A stretch of DNA of 64,000 nucleotides, from contig JAFUVK010000019.1 in the NCBI GenBank assembly GCA_017477555.1, positions 1-64,000 on the forward strand. The letters are read 5' to 3'. Shown piece by piece: positions 27,246 to 35,279 of the stretch. Source of the stretch: Muribaculaceae bacterium. Lineage in GTDB: Bacteria; Bacteroidota; Bacteroidia; Bacteroidales; Muribaculaceae. Position 1 is the stretch's first letter, and every line of letters begins with the position of its first letter. Both the position numbers and the translations under genes were made by a program. The notes below the pieces were generated by a model that was given only the letters and a program-made list of their open reading frames with translations, was not told the origin of the DNA and did not search any database.

Positions 27246-27363
27246 GCATAAGCTTTGCCACATCTTTGTCCTTGTTGTCTTCTCTTTAATCGCGAACCAT
27301 GTGAAGTCCTTATGCCCTTGTGTTCTTCTGTCTTAACGGTGATACGTGAGAAGCGACATGTCA

Positions 27364-27792
27364 TTAACGGTGGGGTGGGCGGAACTTGACATCGGGGTTG
27401 GCTTGCCGCAGAATCGGACCATACCGGGCTATCTCGGCATTGTTCATGTAACGCTTGCGACCAACGCGTCCCCAACTGCCATCTCTATACGTCCATTCGT
27501 GAACATGAACTGTACCCTCGGCAAATTTGCCATGCCCATGTCCCCAATCAAAGTCGTAAGCGGCTCTACGTCCCTCGTAAACGCGCATCTGGATGATTGA
27601 ATGTGAATCTGAACCCACTGCAAAATATATCAAAGACAGACCTGAGTGCAGGGGCATGCTGGGCGTGTTTTTTGTTTGCACCCATGGTTCAACAATCTTC
27701 CCTGATAAACCTCCGCCCTCAATTCGGCCAATTGTTCGGTAGGCGTACTCGTCAAATCCGCCACCGGGTCTGTAAAGTTTTGCGATTCCCAT
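27364..27792 (-). CDS. hypothetical protein, third gene of a DUF4417 operon
   Basis: 142 aa, no signal peptide or membrane span. Histidine- and aromatic-rich middle (DFDWGHGHGKFAEGTVHVHEW, about residues 79-98) resembles the HVHEW-type end of some phage or polymorphic-toxin-associated small proteins, but I cannot assign a family. It starts two bases after the previous gene stops and is probably translated from the same message. Confidence 0.6.
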   Translation of the reverse strand: MGIAKLYRPGGGFDEYAYRTIGRIEGGGLSGKIVEPWVQTKNTPSMPLHSGLSLIYFAVGSDSHSIIQMRVYEGRRAAYDFDWGHGHGKFAEGTVHVHEWTYRDGSWGRVGRKRYMNNAEIARYGPILRQANPDVKFRPPHR

Positions 27793-27794
27793 GG

Positions 27795-28217
27795 TTAATA
27801 TTCTATAATTCGATCGTAATGTACATATTTGTAGTCAGTTGCACGCAACCAATCCCACAGGGTGATACCTGTGCCTTTGATGGGGTCTTGCAACACTTCG
27901 GCCAATGAATCGTAATGCAAATGGCTCCCGATCCAGTTCTCGCTTTTTATGTCCCAAGTTAATACCCAAAATTCATAATCGTATTCTCGTTGAAACCATA
28001 TTCCCTCGGGGTTTTCATCTTTACATATCAGTGCATCGCCTGTCATATCGTTACGGTCAAGATGGAAAAGGCGGCGGTGCATGGCCTCAAAGAACTCCTG
28101 TTCCGCATCTGAGATATATTGATTGTCCATCCGTTTAAACAATTCAAGGTCACTGTGGTGAACACGCGCTTTTCCCGTCCAGACCATGTCGTCTTCAGTT
28201 TTCTTTCTTCGTGCCAT
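27795..28217 (-). CDS. hypothetical protein, second gene of a DUF4417 operon
   Basis: 140 aa, soluble, acidic and rich in Asp, Trp and Tyr. Not recognised. Its start overlaps the end of the DUF4417 gene by 23 bases and its stop lies two bases before the next ATG, so the three genes form a tightly coupled unit. The middle (IWFQREYDYEFWVLTWDIKS) and tail (SLAEVLQDPIKGTGITLWDW) suggest a small alpha/beta domain. Confidence 0.6.
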   Translation of the reverse strand: MARRKKTEDDMVWTGKARVHHSDLELFKRMDNQYISDAEQEFFEAMHRRLFHLDRNDMTGDALICKDENPEGIWFQREYDYEFWVLTWDIKSENWIGSHLHYDSLAEVLQDPIKGTGITLWDWLRATDYKYVHYDRIIEY

Positions 28218-28698
28218 AGTTTCTCAGTTTTTGGATTCTACTTTCATAATGTTTTGTCTCGACTCCCGGGTCAAACGTCAGTTCATAGCCGTAGACCAGC
28301 AACAGGTCGGGACGTTTGGTGGCGACCAGACGCTCGACACCGGCCCGGTACAACTGACGTTGTGTCTCGCTGTGCCCCACCACCGAGTGGTTGATGGCGA
28401 TGACTCCCCCCTCGGGCAAGCCGTCGAAACAGTATTCCAGTGAGTCATAGCTGTCCCAGCAGGCCGATGGAATAACTGGAATGCCTCTCTGTTGCATGGC
28501 ACAGGCCAGATAACGGTTGCGCATCAGATTCCACAGATTGAATACAAGTGGCAGGTCGACAAACATCGAGAAGTCCGGACCCAACACGCATTCATATTCG
28601 GCCAGGCGAGCGAGGTAGCGACCCGGACGGTTCCAGAGGCGTTGCAGCACACAGTCGTCAATATAAAAGTGAACTCCACCATGGGCACTTGTCTTCAT
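28195..28698 (-). CDS. DUF4417 domain-containing protein
   Basis: 167 aa. GGVHFYIDDCVLQRLWNRPG, then YECVLGPDFSMFVDLPLVFN, a RNRYLACAMQQRGIPVIPSA block, and YCFDGLPEGGVIAINHSVVG follow the DUF4417 pattern closely. The family is of unknown function and is often seen on phages, plasmids and integrative elements, sometimes described as related to replication or rolling-circle contexts. It heads a three-gene operon with two unknown genes and is followed on its upstream side by an ATPase gene only 14 bases away in the same direction. Confidence 0.75.
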   Translation of the reverse strand: MKTSAHGGVHFYIDDCVLQRLWNRPGRYLARLAEYECVLGPDFSMFVDLPLVFNLWNLMRNRYLACAMQQRGIPVIPSACWDSYDSLEYCFDGLPEGGVIAINHSVVGHSETQRQLYRAGVERLVATKRPDLLLVYGYELTFDPGVETKHYESRIQKLRNYGTKKEN

Positions 28699-28712
28699 CT
28701 TTGTCGAATGAC

Positions 28713-30170
28713 CTATTTGAACAATTGTTCAGCTGTGATTTGCTTGATTGCTCTGCGAGCATACATGTTGTTTGTGAGCCCTTGTGGAGTGACGTATGCC
28801 ACTGCCAATGATTTTTTTGTTTTTGTAACGCTCCTGAAAGTCCGCAATCTTGCTTGAACGCGTTCATTATAATTAATATCGATGGTATATAGGTTGTCAG
28901 AATACTTCATCTCGCACACCGTGATGGTTTTGTCGTTTCGGTCAATCAGCAAATCAATTTGAGCACCCGTTTTCAAATCTTCGTCAGCCATCGCATCGCT
29001 TCGAACAGCATCAGTAGGACGATAGATCCATGAACACGGCGAGTATATTGTGCCGCTAATGCCTAATCCTTCGACAATCTGGTTGATATGATGTAGGCAG
29101 ACAATCTCAAAAGCATAACCACACCAAGTATAGTATGCTGGAGTGTTCATGCGTTTCATCCAATAGTCCTTTTCGTCGGCAGTATTCTTATTTCTCATGA
29201 AGTGAAAAAAGAACAAAGTGAATTGATCTATAATTTGGTATAACTTATCTTTTTTCTTTTTACCAAACGGCACGTATGAACGTATGAAATCACATGCCTC
29301 GAGTTCATTGAGAATTGTACTCAGATTTCCATTGTTCGAGAGTTTGGCATTTGCAATAATATCGTATCGTGTCATTCCCTTGCCCACGTTGCTCAAAGCA
29401 CTGATGACGGCCAAATGGTTTTCACCACGCTTGAAAATTGATTTGTACAACCGATCAAACTCATGGATTAACTCTCCTTTTCTGTCAAAGCATAAGGCAT
29501 TGATGTTTTCTGCGACACTCTTGCTATTCTCGAAGAGGGAGAGATAATAAGGAATCCCTCCCATAGACATATAACATGAGATAATTTCAGGGCGACTATA
29601 CTCGAAACCTCTCTGCTGGAAGTAGATTTCTGTTTCTCGTAGTGTGAAAGGCAAGAGAAGCAATTGATGGGTGGTGCGGTTATGCAACCCTCCACGAGCA
29701 TTGATGATTTTATTGAGCATCCAGGTTGTTGCTGAGCCACAAACAATCAACTTGATGTCTCTACGATAATACGCCCAACTATTCCAGAAAAACTCTAATG
29801 CCCCAACAAATTTAGATTTTGGAGTGTCTAACCATGGTAGTTCGTCGATAAAGATAATCTTAGGGCCTTCACTCAAGTGCTCAATGGCTCTAGATAACAT
29901 TCGGAAAGCCTCTGTCCAGTCCTTTGGGAGAGTGTCGATGCCAAAATAATCTTGCATTGCGTATGAGAAATTCATCAGTTCATCGCCCATCCGGGCATTC
30001 TCCCTACCCGTCAGGCGAAATGTGAAAGAACTATCAAACAGCTCCTTAATAAGGAACGTTTTGCCTACGCGTCTGCGGCCATATACAGCAATAAACTCTG
30101 AGTGATCCGAGGCTACATAGTTCTTCAGACGCCTTATCTCCTCGTGACGGCCAATAATTGCTTTTTCCAT
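28713..30170 (-). CDS. STAND-like ATPase with C-terminal DUF234-type PD-(D/E)XK domain
   Basis: 485 aa. Walker A GRRRVGKT (31-38), Walker B IIFIDELPWLD (about 106-116), then a winged-helix-like section and a C-terminal nuclease-like motif GAQIDLLIDRNDKTITVCEMKYS (about 419-441). This is the archaeal-ATPase (PF01637)/DUF234 layout, common in Bacteroidales and of unknown role. It is AT-rich compared with flanking housekeeping genes. The promoter lies within a 53-bp-period iteron array, and the three-gene DUF4417 operon follows only 14 bp downstream, so all four genes may be one transcript. Confidence 0.87.
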   Translation of the reverse strand: MEKAIIGRHEEIRRLKNYVASDHSEFIAVYGRRRVGKTFLIKELFDSSFTFRLTGRENARMGDELMNFSYAMQDYFGIDTLPKDWTEAFRMLSRAIEHLSEGPKIIFIDELPWLDTPKSKFVGALEFFWNSWAYYRRDIKLIVCGSATTWMLNKIINARGGLHNRTTHQLLLLPFTLRETEIYFQQRGFEYSRPEIISCYMSMGGIPYYLSLFENSKSVAENINALCFDRKGELIHEFDRLYKSIFKRGENHLAVISALSNVGKGMTRYDIIANAKLSNNGNLSTILNELEACDFIRSYVPFGKKKKDKLYQIIDQFTLFFFHFMRNKNTADEKDYWMKRMNTPAYYTWCGYAFEIVCLHHINQIVEGLGISGTIYSPCSWIYRPTDAVRSDAMADEDLKTGAQIDLLIDRNDKTITVCEMKYSDNLYTIDINYNERVQARLRTFRSVTKTKKSLAVAYVTPQGLTNNMYARRAIKQITAEQLFK

Positions 30171-30189
30171 AGAGATGAGTTTTATTTAA

Positions 30190-30365
30190 TGGCGCAAAGT
30201 TACACAAATTTCTAGATATAGCCAAATAATAGTGTTATTATATGGCGTAATGTCGAGAATGTTTCACGATTTAGCCAGATAATGCGGTTGTGTTGTGGCA
30301 CAAATGTCCGTAAGCCGCATGATTAAGCCATTCTATGAGGTTGTAATTTGGCGCAATATAGAGTT
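30190..30365 (-). promoter_or_regulatory. seven-copy alternating iteron array, 53-bp period, overlapping the ATPase promoter
   Basis: Motif roughly ATTnTnTGGCnnAAT. Plus-strand copies have GGC at 30191, 30244, 30297 and 30350 (period exactly 53); minus-strand copies have GCCA at 30221, 30274 and 30327 (period exactly 53), so the motif alternates in direction every 23-30 bp. The promoter of the ATPase gene, TTTG (30223-30226), 20 bases, TAACTTTG (30195-30202) on the minus strand, coincides with the first plus and first minus copies. Binding would therefore block RNA polymerase, a natural autoregulatory arrangement. The array fills the 30171-30435 gap. Confidence 0.75.
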
Positions 30366-30435
30366 TACGTCTTCATATAGAGCATTGTAGAATTGAATAT
30401 GGAGCACCCGCAAATTCAAAAAAAGCAGGTCATTG

Positions 30436-30468
30436 TTTGTGATTATTCGTTTGCAAGTAGTATCTTTG
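30436..30468 (+). promoter_or_regulatory. promoter of lipoprotein-TPR regulator gene
   Basis: TTTG (30436-30439), 21 bases, TATCTTTG (30461-30468). The ATG begins only five bases after the box, so the transcript is probably leaderless or nearly so. Confidence 0.7.
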
Positions 30469-30473
30469 TCCCC

Positions 30474-32084
30474 ATGAAGAAACTGATACCCATTATATTG
30501 CTATCGGTCCTTGCCATGGTCGTGTCGTGCTCGCACGGGCCACAATGGCGGCAGTTGACGCAGGTCGACTCGCTGATGACTCAGTCGCTGCGCGACTCGG
30601 CCTGGCACGTGTTCAAGCAGATTGAACCTGACGAACTCAACGGCGAGGACGAGAGGATGTACTATGATATCCTCAGGTGTGAACTCAGGCAGCAGGTCGT
30701 GCCGGCCGATTCATTGCATTTCGATGAGCCATACGACTCGGTGCTGAATCGTTGTATTGCTTACTATCAGCACGCCAATGACCCACGCAACCTGGTGCGG
30801 GCCTATCTCAACAAGGGGAAATTCCTGCTCGAACATCGCCACCAGCACGAGCAGGCGTCGACCTGGCTGAAACTCGCCGAGGAAGCCTTGCCCAAGGCTC
30901 ACGATGTGCGGCTGTCCTATCAGACCTACGAGGCGCTGGCCACACTCAACTACTACTCGGGCAACGATAGCCTGGCGATGGACTATTCCTACAAGACGCT
31001 GGCCTGTGCCGAGCAGAGCGGCAATCATCACCAGATGACCTACGCCTGCAATCACCTGGTGGTGCTCTACATGGCACGTCATGAGCCTGACAGTGTGCGC
31101 AAATACAGCAACCGCAGCATGTCGCTCCTGAGCCAGATGCCGGCCAAAGATCGTTCTTTCGCCTTGGCTAATCTGGCTGCCATCTACATGGGTAACAATC
31201 TGTTGGACAGTGCAGAAACTTATCTGGAAAAGGCTAGAACCGAACTGTCACAGCCATTCATCTACCAGCGGCTGGCCGAGATCAGTTACTTGCGGGGCGA
31301 CCACGCCCAGGCCGACACCCTGTGGGCCAAGGCGATGCGCACGACCGACCTGCGCGACCGTGTCGAGGCTTACCAGTCGATGGTGGGCAAAAAGTATGGC
31401 GCCGGCGACTATCGTGGCACTGCCGATGCCGCCATCCGCCTGCTGGAATTGAAGGACAGCTTGGTGCAGCAGATGAAGACAGCCGAGGTGCAGGAGATAC
31501 AACTCAAGTATGACAAGGAGGTGGAGCGGCGCAAGCTGGACCGCTTCATGATGTGGTCGCTGGTGGTGGCATTGGCCCTGGTGGCGCTCATCGCCGCCGG
31601 TGTCATCTATCACATCCGCAAGGCCAGCCGGGTCAAGGAGAAGATGACACGCGACCAGGTGCTCATCAACGACTACCGGCACCAGATTGAGCTGCTGCAA
31701 AGCTCGGGGCAGGATGTGACCCGCGAGGTGCGCACACTGCAGAAGAAGATTGACACCCTGCAGAGCGAACAGACCGAGAAACTGAGCGAGGGGCGCGAGC
31801 TGTATCGGCGCGTGGTCGACGGAGAGACGGCTGTGGCGTGGAGCAAGGATCAGCTGCTCAAGTTCATCGAGTATTACAAGGTGGTCAGTCTGCCGTTCAT
31901 GATGCAGCTGGAACGGGAATACACCCGACTGTCGCCCGGCAACCGATTCTTCCTCATTCTGCAGGACATGGGCAAGACCGACGACGAGATGACCCACATC
32001 CTGGGTGTGAGCGAGGGTGCCTTGCGCACCACGCGCTCGCGATTGCGGCAGAAACGCACCGCTCCTGCGAAGCTTGAGGGTTAG
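30474..32084 (+). CDS. lipoprotein TPR sensor with membrane span and C-terminal HTH
   Basis: 536 aa from ATG at 30474. Lipobox AMVVSC with Cys19 as the likely lipidated residue, then TPR-like helices (about 30-350), one transmembrane helix (WSLVVALALVALIAAGVIYHI, about 359-380), a coiled coil (about 390-445) and a C-terminal helix-turn-helix of LuxR-like form (DDEMTHILGVSEGALRTTRS, about 503-522). It resembles the TPR regulators of Bacteroidales that pass a periplasmic signal to DNA. A lipid anchor at the N-terminus together with an internal span would fix both ends of the sensor domain to the inner membrane. Confidence 0.82.
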   Translation: MKKLIPIILLSVLAMVVSCSHGPQWRQLTQVDSLMTQSLRDSAWHVFKQIEPDELNGEDERMYYDILRCELRQQVVPADSLHFDEPYDSVLNRCIAYYQHANDPRNLVRAYLNKGKFLLEHRHQHEQASTWLKLAEEALPKAHDVRLSYQTYEALATLNYYSGNDSLAMDYSYKTLACAEQSGNHHQMTYACNHLVVLYMARHEPDSVRKYSNRSMSLLSQMPAKDRSFALANLAAIYMGNNLLDSAETYLEKARTELSQPFIYQRLAEISYLRGDHAQADTLWAKAMRTTDLRDRVEAYQSMVGKKYGAGDYRGTADAAIRLLELKDSLVQQMKTAEVQEIQLKYDKEVERRKLDRFMMWSLVVALALVALIAAGVIYHIRKASRVKEKMTRDQVLINDYRHQIELLQSSGQDVTREVRTLQKKIDTLQSEQTEKLSEGRELYRRVVDGETAVAWSKDQLLKFIEYYKVVSLPFMMQLEREYTRLSPGNRFFLILQDMGKTDDEMTHILGVSEGALRTTRSRLRQKRTAPAKLEG

Positions 32085-32130
32085 AGAGCGGCATGTAGCA
32101 AACTAAACTCATGATCTCACACAAGCAATC

Positions 32131-32200
32131 AAAAACAACTCAAATAACTGAAACAACATAAAATAGTATTTAGTTGTCCAGGTTGTTTGAGTTGTTTTGG
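32131..32200. repeat. inverted repeat of AACAACTCAAA words between convergent genes
   Basis: AAAACAACTCAAA-type arm (32131-32146) is complemented by TTGTTTGAGTTGTTTT (32183-32198). It sits between the convergent TPR-regulator and aminotransferase genes and probably ends both transcripts. Confidence 0.65.
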
Positions 32201-32217
32201 GTTGCCTGGTGGGAAAG

Positions 32218-33414
32218 TTAGGCGAGGCGGGCGAGGGCGGCCTTGACGCGGGCTGCGGCCTCGCGGATGTTCTCGTCGCTGGTGGCGTAGCTCAGGCGGA
32301 TGTAGCCCGGGCAGCAGAAGGCATCGCCACTGACGGTGGCCACATGGGCCTCGTTGAGCAGATAGAGGGCCAGGTCGTTGGCGTCGTTGATGACGACATC
32401 ACCGGCCTTCTTGCCGAAGAACGAGCTGACCTCGGGGAAGAGGTAGAACGCGCCATCGGGCACATTGATGTTGACACCCGGAATCTCGCGGAACAGGCTC
32501 ACGATGAGGTCGCGACGGCGCTCAAAGGCCACTCGCATGTCCTCGACACACTGCTGCGAGCCGGTGTAGGCAGCCTCGGCAGCCTTCTGGGCGATGCTCG
32601 ACGCGCCGCTGGTGTACTGTCCCTGCAGCTTGTTGACGGCCTTGGCCAGCCATAGCGGGGCAGCGACGTAGCCGATGCGGTAGCCTGTCATGGCGTAGGC
32701 CTTGCTCACGCCGTTGATGATGGCCACGCGGTCGCGGATGTCGTCGAACTGTGCCAGCGACTCATGACCGCCTACATAGTTGATGTGCTCATAGATCTCG
32801 TCGGCGATAATCATCACCTGCTCGTGGCGTGCCAGCACGTCGGCCAGTGCGCGCAACTCGTCGCGGCTGTAGATGCTGCCTGTGGGGTTGCTGGGTGAGC
32901 ACAGGATGATAAGGCGAGTCTTCGGGGTGATGGCGGCCTCGAGCTGAGCGGCGGTTATCTTGAAGTTCTGATCGAGGGTGGCGGGCACGAGCACGCTCTT
33001 GCCGCCGGCCAGGTTGACCATCTGCACATAGCTCACCCATGCCGGAGTGGGGATGATGACCTCGTCGCCGGGGTTGACTAGTGCCATGACGGTGTTGCAC
33101 AGCGAGTGCTTGGCACCATTGCCCACCACAATCTGCTCGGGGCTGTAGTCCAGGCCGTTCTCGTTCTTGAGCTTGGCACAGATAGCTTTGCGCAGCGACA
33201 GGTAGCCGGGCACGGGCGAGTAGAACGAGAAGTTGTCGTCCACGGCCTGCTTGGCGGCCTGCTTGATGTGGTCGGGGGTGAAGAAGTCGGGCTCGCCCAC
33301 TGAAAGGTTAATCACGTCGATGCCTTGAGCCTTGAGCTCGGCGCTCTTTTGCGACATGGCCAGTGTGGCACTGGGTGCCAAAGCCTGAATGCGGTCAGAA
33401 AGTTGGTTATTCAT
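32218..33414 (-). CDS. pyridoxal-phosphate aminotransferase, class I/II (aspartate aminotransferase type)
   Basis: 398 aa, full length. PLP-binding Lys is K238 in NGVSKAYAMTGYRIGY; other signatures are the SVGEPDFFTPDHI substrate loop (38-50), SPSNPTGS (173-180), DEIYEHINY (205-213) and the C-terminal GYIRLSYA with the carboxylate-binding Arg. The closest match is the group I gamma aspartate aminotransferases that interconvert aspartate/2-oxoglutarate and oxaloacetate/glutamate; related activities such as aromatic or prephenate transamination cannot be excluded. Cytosolic. Confidence 0.92.
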   Translation of the reverse strand: MNNQLSDRIQALAPSATLAMSQKSAELKAQGIDVINLSVGEPDFFTPDHIKQAAKQAVDDNFSFYSPVPGYLSLRKAICAKLKNENGLDYSPEQIVVGNGAKHSLCNTVMALVNPGDEVIIPTPAWVSYVQMVNLAGGKSVLVPATLDQNFKITAAQLEAAITPKTRLIILCSPSNPTGSIYSRDELRALADVLARHEQVMIIADEIYEHINYVGGHESLAQFDDIRDRVAIINGVSKAYAMTGYRIGYVAAPLWLAKAVNKLQGQYTSGASSIAQKAAEAAYTGSQQCVEDMRVAFERRRDLIVSLFREIPGVNINVPDGAFYLFPEVSSFFGKKAGDVVINDANDLALYLLNEAHVATVSGDAFCCPGYIRLSYATSDENIREAAARVKAALARLA

Positions 33415-33540
33415 ATCTTTTCTTTAGTAAACAAGTAGACAAGTAACACGTTAACGAGCTTGTGTGTCAACGAGCTGACATGTCATTAGGGTTGAGCTGT
33501 TTAGCTATTAGGAATAGCGGTTAATTAGAAAAAGAATTTG

Positions 33541-33572
33541 CAAAGGTAGTAATTATTATTGAGTTTTGCAAC
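33541..33572 (-). promoter_or_regulatory. candidate promoter of aminotransferase gene
   Basis: Minus strand GTTG (33569-33572), 20 bases, TACCTTTG (33541-33548); leader about 120 nt containing repeated AACGAGCT and ACAAGTA words. Confidence 0.6.
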
Positions 33573-33679
33573 TGTTGAGTAGCAAAGAAGCCAAGTTGAG
33601 TAGTTAAGACATTACCTGATTGGCGAACAGTGGACAGCGATTAGCGGACAAAAAGACTATCGTCTTAACTACATAACTA

Positions 33680-33712
33680 CTTAACTCCTTTAACTACCGA
33701 AAAGTAGCTACT
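33680..33712 (-). repeat. 33-bp dispersed repeat (second copy)
   Basis: Reverse complement of 23175-23207 with one mismatch. It lies within a larger self-complementary stretch (33598-33731) built from TTAACTAC and ACTCCTTTAACT words. The 33415-33746 gap otherwise holds only the aminotransferase promoter. Confidence 0.75.
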
Positions 33713-33746
33713 CTAGAGAGTTAAAGGAGTCTGGTCGGTGCTTGGC

Positions 33747-34658
33747 TCAGCGTCGAGGCGTGTAGCGGGGCCAGTCGCGGATGTTCTGGCGGCTCTCCAC
33801 CACCGTCTCGCTGTCGTCGGGCAGCGATGCCAGGAAGTTGATGCCTGTCAGGCGCTCCACCTCGTCGATGGTCACAGCATAGTTGGTCCATGAGTTACGC
33901 GCCTTCTCGTTGCGGAACAGGAAGGCGATGGCGCGGTCCTGCTCGGGAGCGTAGACCACCTTATAGTATTGAGTGGGTACGGCAATATTGCCCTTCTTGC
34001 CCATCTTCTTCATGTTTCCTTCCAGGACTGGGCCTGTGAAGATGACCAGTCGCCGGGCCGAGCGCGCCCAGGTGTGGATGGCTTCCTCCATGTGCCGCCA
34101 CTCGCCGTCGTTCAGCTCGTGGTCCTGCGGGCAGATGTTGGTCATCAAGAAGCACTGTTCCATGGCCGTCTTGTCCCATCGCATGTCCATGGCCGGGGCC
34201 ATGTGGCCGCGATCGTAGCCCGTTTCTTTATATTCCCACCAGTCGGGGCAGCCTTGCACCTGCGGGTCGCGGTTAAACTGAAAGTTGTCGCGCTTCTGGG
34301 CATCGGGCGCGTCGGCCATGCTCACTTGCGTGTTGGTCAACTCGTAGGCCACGCAGTTGGGCACGCGGTAGTGTTTGTTGTAGTACACGGTGATGGCCTT
34401 ATAACGCACCGTCTGGTTGTCGAGGCGCTGGGGCAGCTTCACGTCGAGCAGTGCTTGGTTGCCCGTTGAGCGGTACTCGCCCGTGTTGTTCTCGCGGTCA
34501 TTGCTTTTCTGATTGCGGTTGCGGTCATTGCCGCTATACTGCGACGAGTAGAACGTATCGGCAGCGGGACGCTGCTCCTTCCGGTCGGCACTGCCGGTGC
34601 AGCCGGCCAGCAGAGCCAGGGTGCACAGCAGACTTAAGCATTTGTTCGTCATTGTCAT
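33747..34658 (-). CDS. DNA/RNA non-specific endonuclease, lipoprotein
   Basis: 303 aa. Lipobox LLAGC with Cys20, so anchored to the outer membrane or periplasmic face. The NUC1 catalytic motif is GYDRGHMAPAMDM (147-159) with His152 as the general base, followed by the metal-binding Asn in FLMTNICPQ. Residues 30-65 are a polar linker rich in Asn, Arg and Asp. It probably degrades extracellular or periplasmic nucleic acid for nutrition or competition. A -7 box TACCTTTG (34682-34689, minus strand) with TTTA 21 bases upstream lies 24 bases before the ATG. Confidence 0.9.
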   Translation of the reverse strand: MTMTNKCLSLLCTLALLAGCTGSADRKEQRPAADTFYSSQYSGNDRNRNQKSNDRENNTGEYRSTGNQALLDVKLPQRLDNQTVRYKAITVYYNKHYRVPNCVAYELTNTQVSMADAPDAQKRDNFQFNRDPQVQGCPDWWEYKETGYDRGHMAPAMDMRWDKTAMEQCFLMTNICPQDHELNDGEWRHMEEAIHTWARSARRLVIFTGPVLEGNMKKMGKKGNIAVPTQYYKVVYAPEQDRAIAFLFRNEKARNSWTNYAVTIDEVERLTGINFLASLPDDSETVVESRQNIRDWPRYTPRR

Positions 34659-34816
34659 TGTTTGATGGTTTATTTCGGGTGCAAAGGTACGATTAAGTTT
34701 ATATTTCCTCTAAAGAAAAATCAAATTCTTTATCTCGACTAGCTTAAAATTCCCGTTTTTTCAGTATATTTGTGGCGAGAAACCGAAAACTGGATGGTTA
34801 TAAATAACAGCGAGCG

Positions 34817-35248
34817 ATGAGTATAAGTAAAGCATTTGAGGTGGCCTTTAACCGCATGGCCGACAAGGGCTGGGACAAAATCTATGTCATGGTCGACATC
34901 CACGACACCATCTTGCGCGCCTGCTATGAGCAGGACGAAACGTTCGACTATCTGCCGCTGGCCCGGGAGGCGCTGCGGCGGCTCACCCGTCGCGACGACA
35001 TCTGCCTGATATTGTGGACGGCGTGCGACCGTACGAAGCTCGACTTCTACATGCGTCGATTCGAGCACGACGGCATCCACTTCGAGTATGCCAATTGCAA
35101 TCCCGAGGTGCAGAACACCCACATCTCGTGTTTCGATGACAAGTTCTATTTCAATGTGGGTATCGATGACAAGTTCGGCTTCGATGGCGACACCGACTGG
35201 GCCGAAGTCCTTGCCGCACTCGATGCCCATCCCGCCTCGAGACAATGA
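34817..35248 (+). CDS. HAD-like small protein
   Basis: 143 aa. YVMVDIHDTIL (24-33) resembles motif I of the HAD superfamily, but the spacing is D-x-x-D-T rather than DxDxT. ILWTACDRTKLDFYMRRFEH looks like motif II (Ser/Thr at the end of a strand), and the C-terminal DDKFGFDGDTDW could be motif IV. It is probably a HAD-fold hydrolase or a catalytically altered relative. The gene stands alone between two divergent or convergent neighbours; -7-like TATATTTG lies about 50 bases upstream. Confidence 0.6.
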   Translation: MSISKAFEVAFNRMADKGWDKIYVMVDIHDTILRACYEQDETFDYLPLAREALRRLTRRDDICLILWTACDRTKLDFYMRRFEHDGIHFEYANCNPEVQNTHISCFDDKFYFNVGIDDKFGFDGDTDWAEVLAALDAHPASRQ

Positions 35249-35279
35249 GCATGGCCCAAATTGCCTGACTGAAGCAGGG

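Noticed and set aside
30190..30365. Replication origin with iterons
   Set aside because: No replication initiator gene is adjacent, arrays occur at several loci, and the copies overlap an ordinary promoter, which fits an operator better.
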